Source: Gallionella sp. (lineage in GTDB: Bacteria > Pseudomonadota > Gammaproteobacteria > Burkholderiales > Gallionellaceae). Taken from it: 55,647 bases of DNA. The stretch covers positions 82,046 to 137,692 of the forward strand of contig JAQUAI010000006.1 in NCBI GenBank assembly GCA_028687335.1. Direction: 5' to 3'. The notes beneath the pieces are model-generated. The model was given only the letters and a program-made list of their open reading frames with translations, was not told the DNA's origin and did no database searches. This document shows positions 55,644 to 55,647 of this stretch, in pieces (within the stretch, counting starts at the first letter, position 1; each line of letters starts with the position of its first letter). The translations under genes and the position numbers were made by a program.

Positions 55644-55647
55644 AGGA

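Overview
The window looks like chromosomal DNA of a betaproteobacterium, probably of the Nitrosomonadales (Gallionella/Sideroxydans-like). This is inferred from the gene order nadB / rpoE-rseABC-degP-lepA-lepB-DUF4845-rnc, from the protein sequences, and from moderate GC content. I ran no database search. Almost all of the window is coding.

Layout. (1) 3-4628: 3' end of a very large repeat adhesin/exoprotein with GLUG, MBG and YDG repeats, including a block with an exact 261-nt period; its start lies left of the window. (2) 4779-15405: nadB on the minus strand, then the sigma-E envelope-stress operon (rpoE, anti-sigma rseA, rseB, rseC, protease degP) with a good sigma-E autoregulatory promoter, then lepA, lepB, a DUF4845 gene, rnc and an ATP-grasp-like gene where era is often found. 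(3) 15541-17726: an HD-GYP cyclic-di-GMP phosphodiesterase-type gene, fluoride channel crcB and a DUF190 gene, closed by a strong bidirectional terminator. (4) 17834-21653: heat-shock genes grpE-dnaK-dnaJ (minus strand) with sigma-32-type promoters before grpE and dnaK. (5) 21782-24953: DNA-alkylation-repair protein, tadA, an L,D-transpeptidase, a GNAT protein, rlmF. (6) 24950-33517: glycogen and maltodextrin metabolism: pgi and glgB on minus; glgC, a GH57 glycosidase and malQ on plus. (7) 33715-39696: uup, a four-helix membrane protein, two genes of under 60 codons, tRNA-Arg(CCT), a PilZ gene, alr, lplT. (8) 39693-47679: a cyclic-di-GMP signalling block: a PAS-GGDEF-EAL membrane protein whose start overlaps the stop of an orphan periplasmic-binding lipoprotein, and a dCache-HAMP-PAS-GGDEF-EAL gene broken by a frameshift. 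(9) 47756-51619, minus strand: udg, rimI, tsaB, ispF, ispD and a VapC-type toxin/antitoxin pair coupled to ispD. (10) 51743-55249: mfd, carrying an in-frame insertion that resembles an intergenic palindromic repeat; then about 400 bases with one unidentified ORF.

The most interesting points are the overlapping binding-lipoprotein / diguanylate-cyclase gene pair with no transporter genes nearby, the frameshifted multi-PAS sensor beside it, the repeat inserted in frame in mfd, the toxin-antitoxin module feeding the ispDF operon with paired TGTACAT boxes at its promoter, and a recurring promoter form (TAnnAT followed by a GC-rich discriminator, often GCGCGCC) in front of housekeeping genes and the tRNA.
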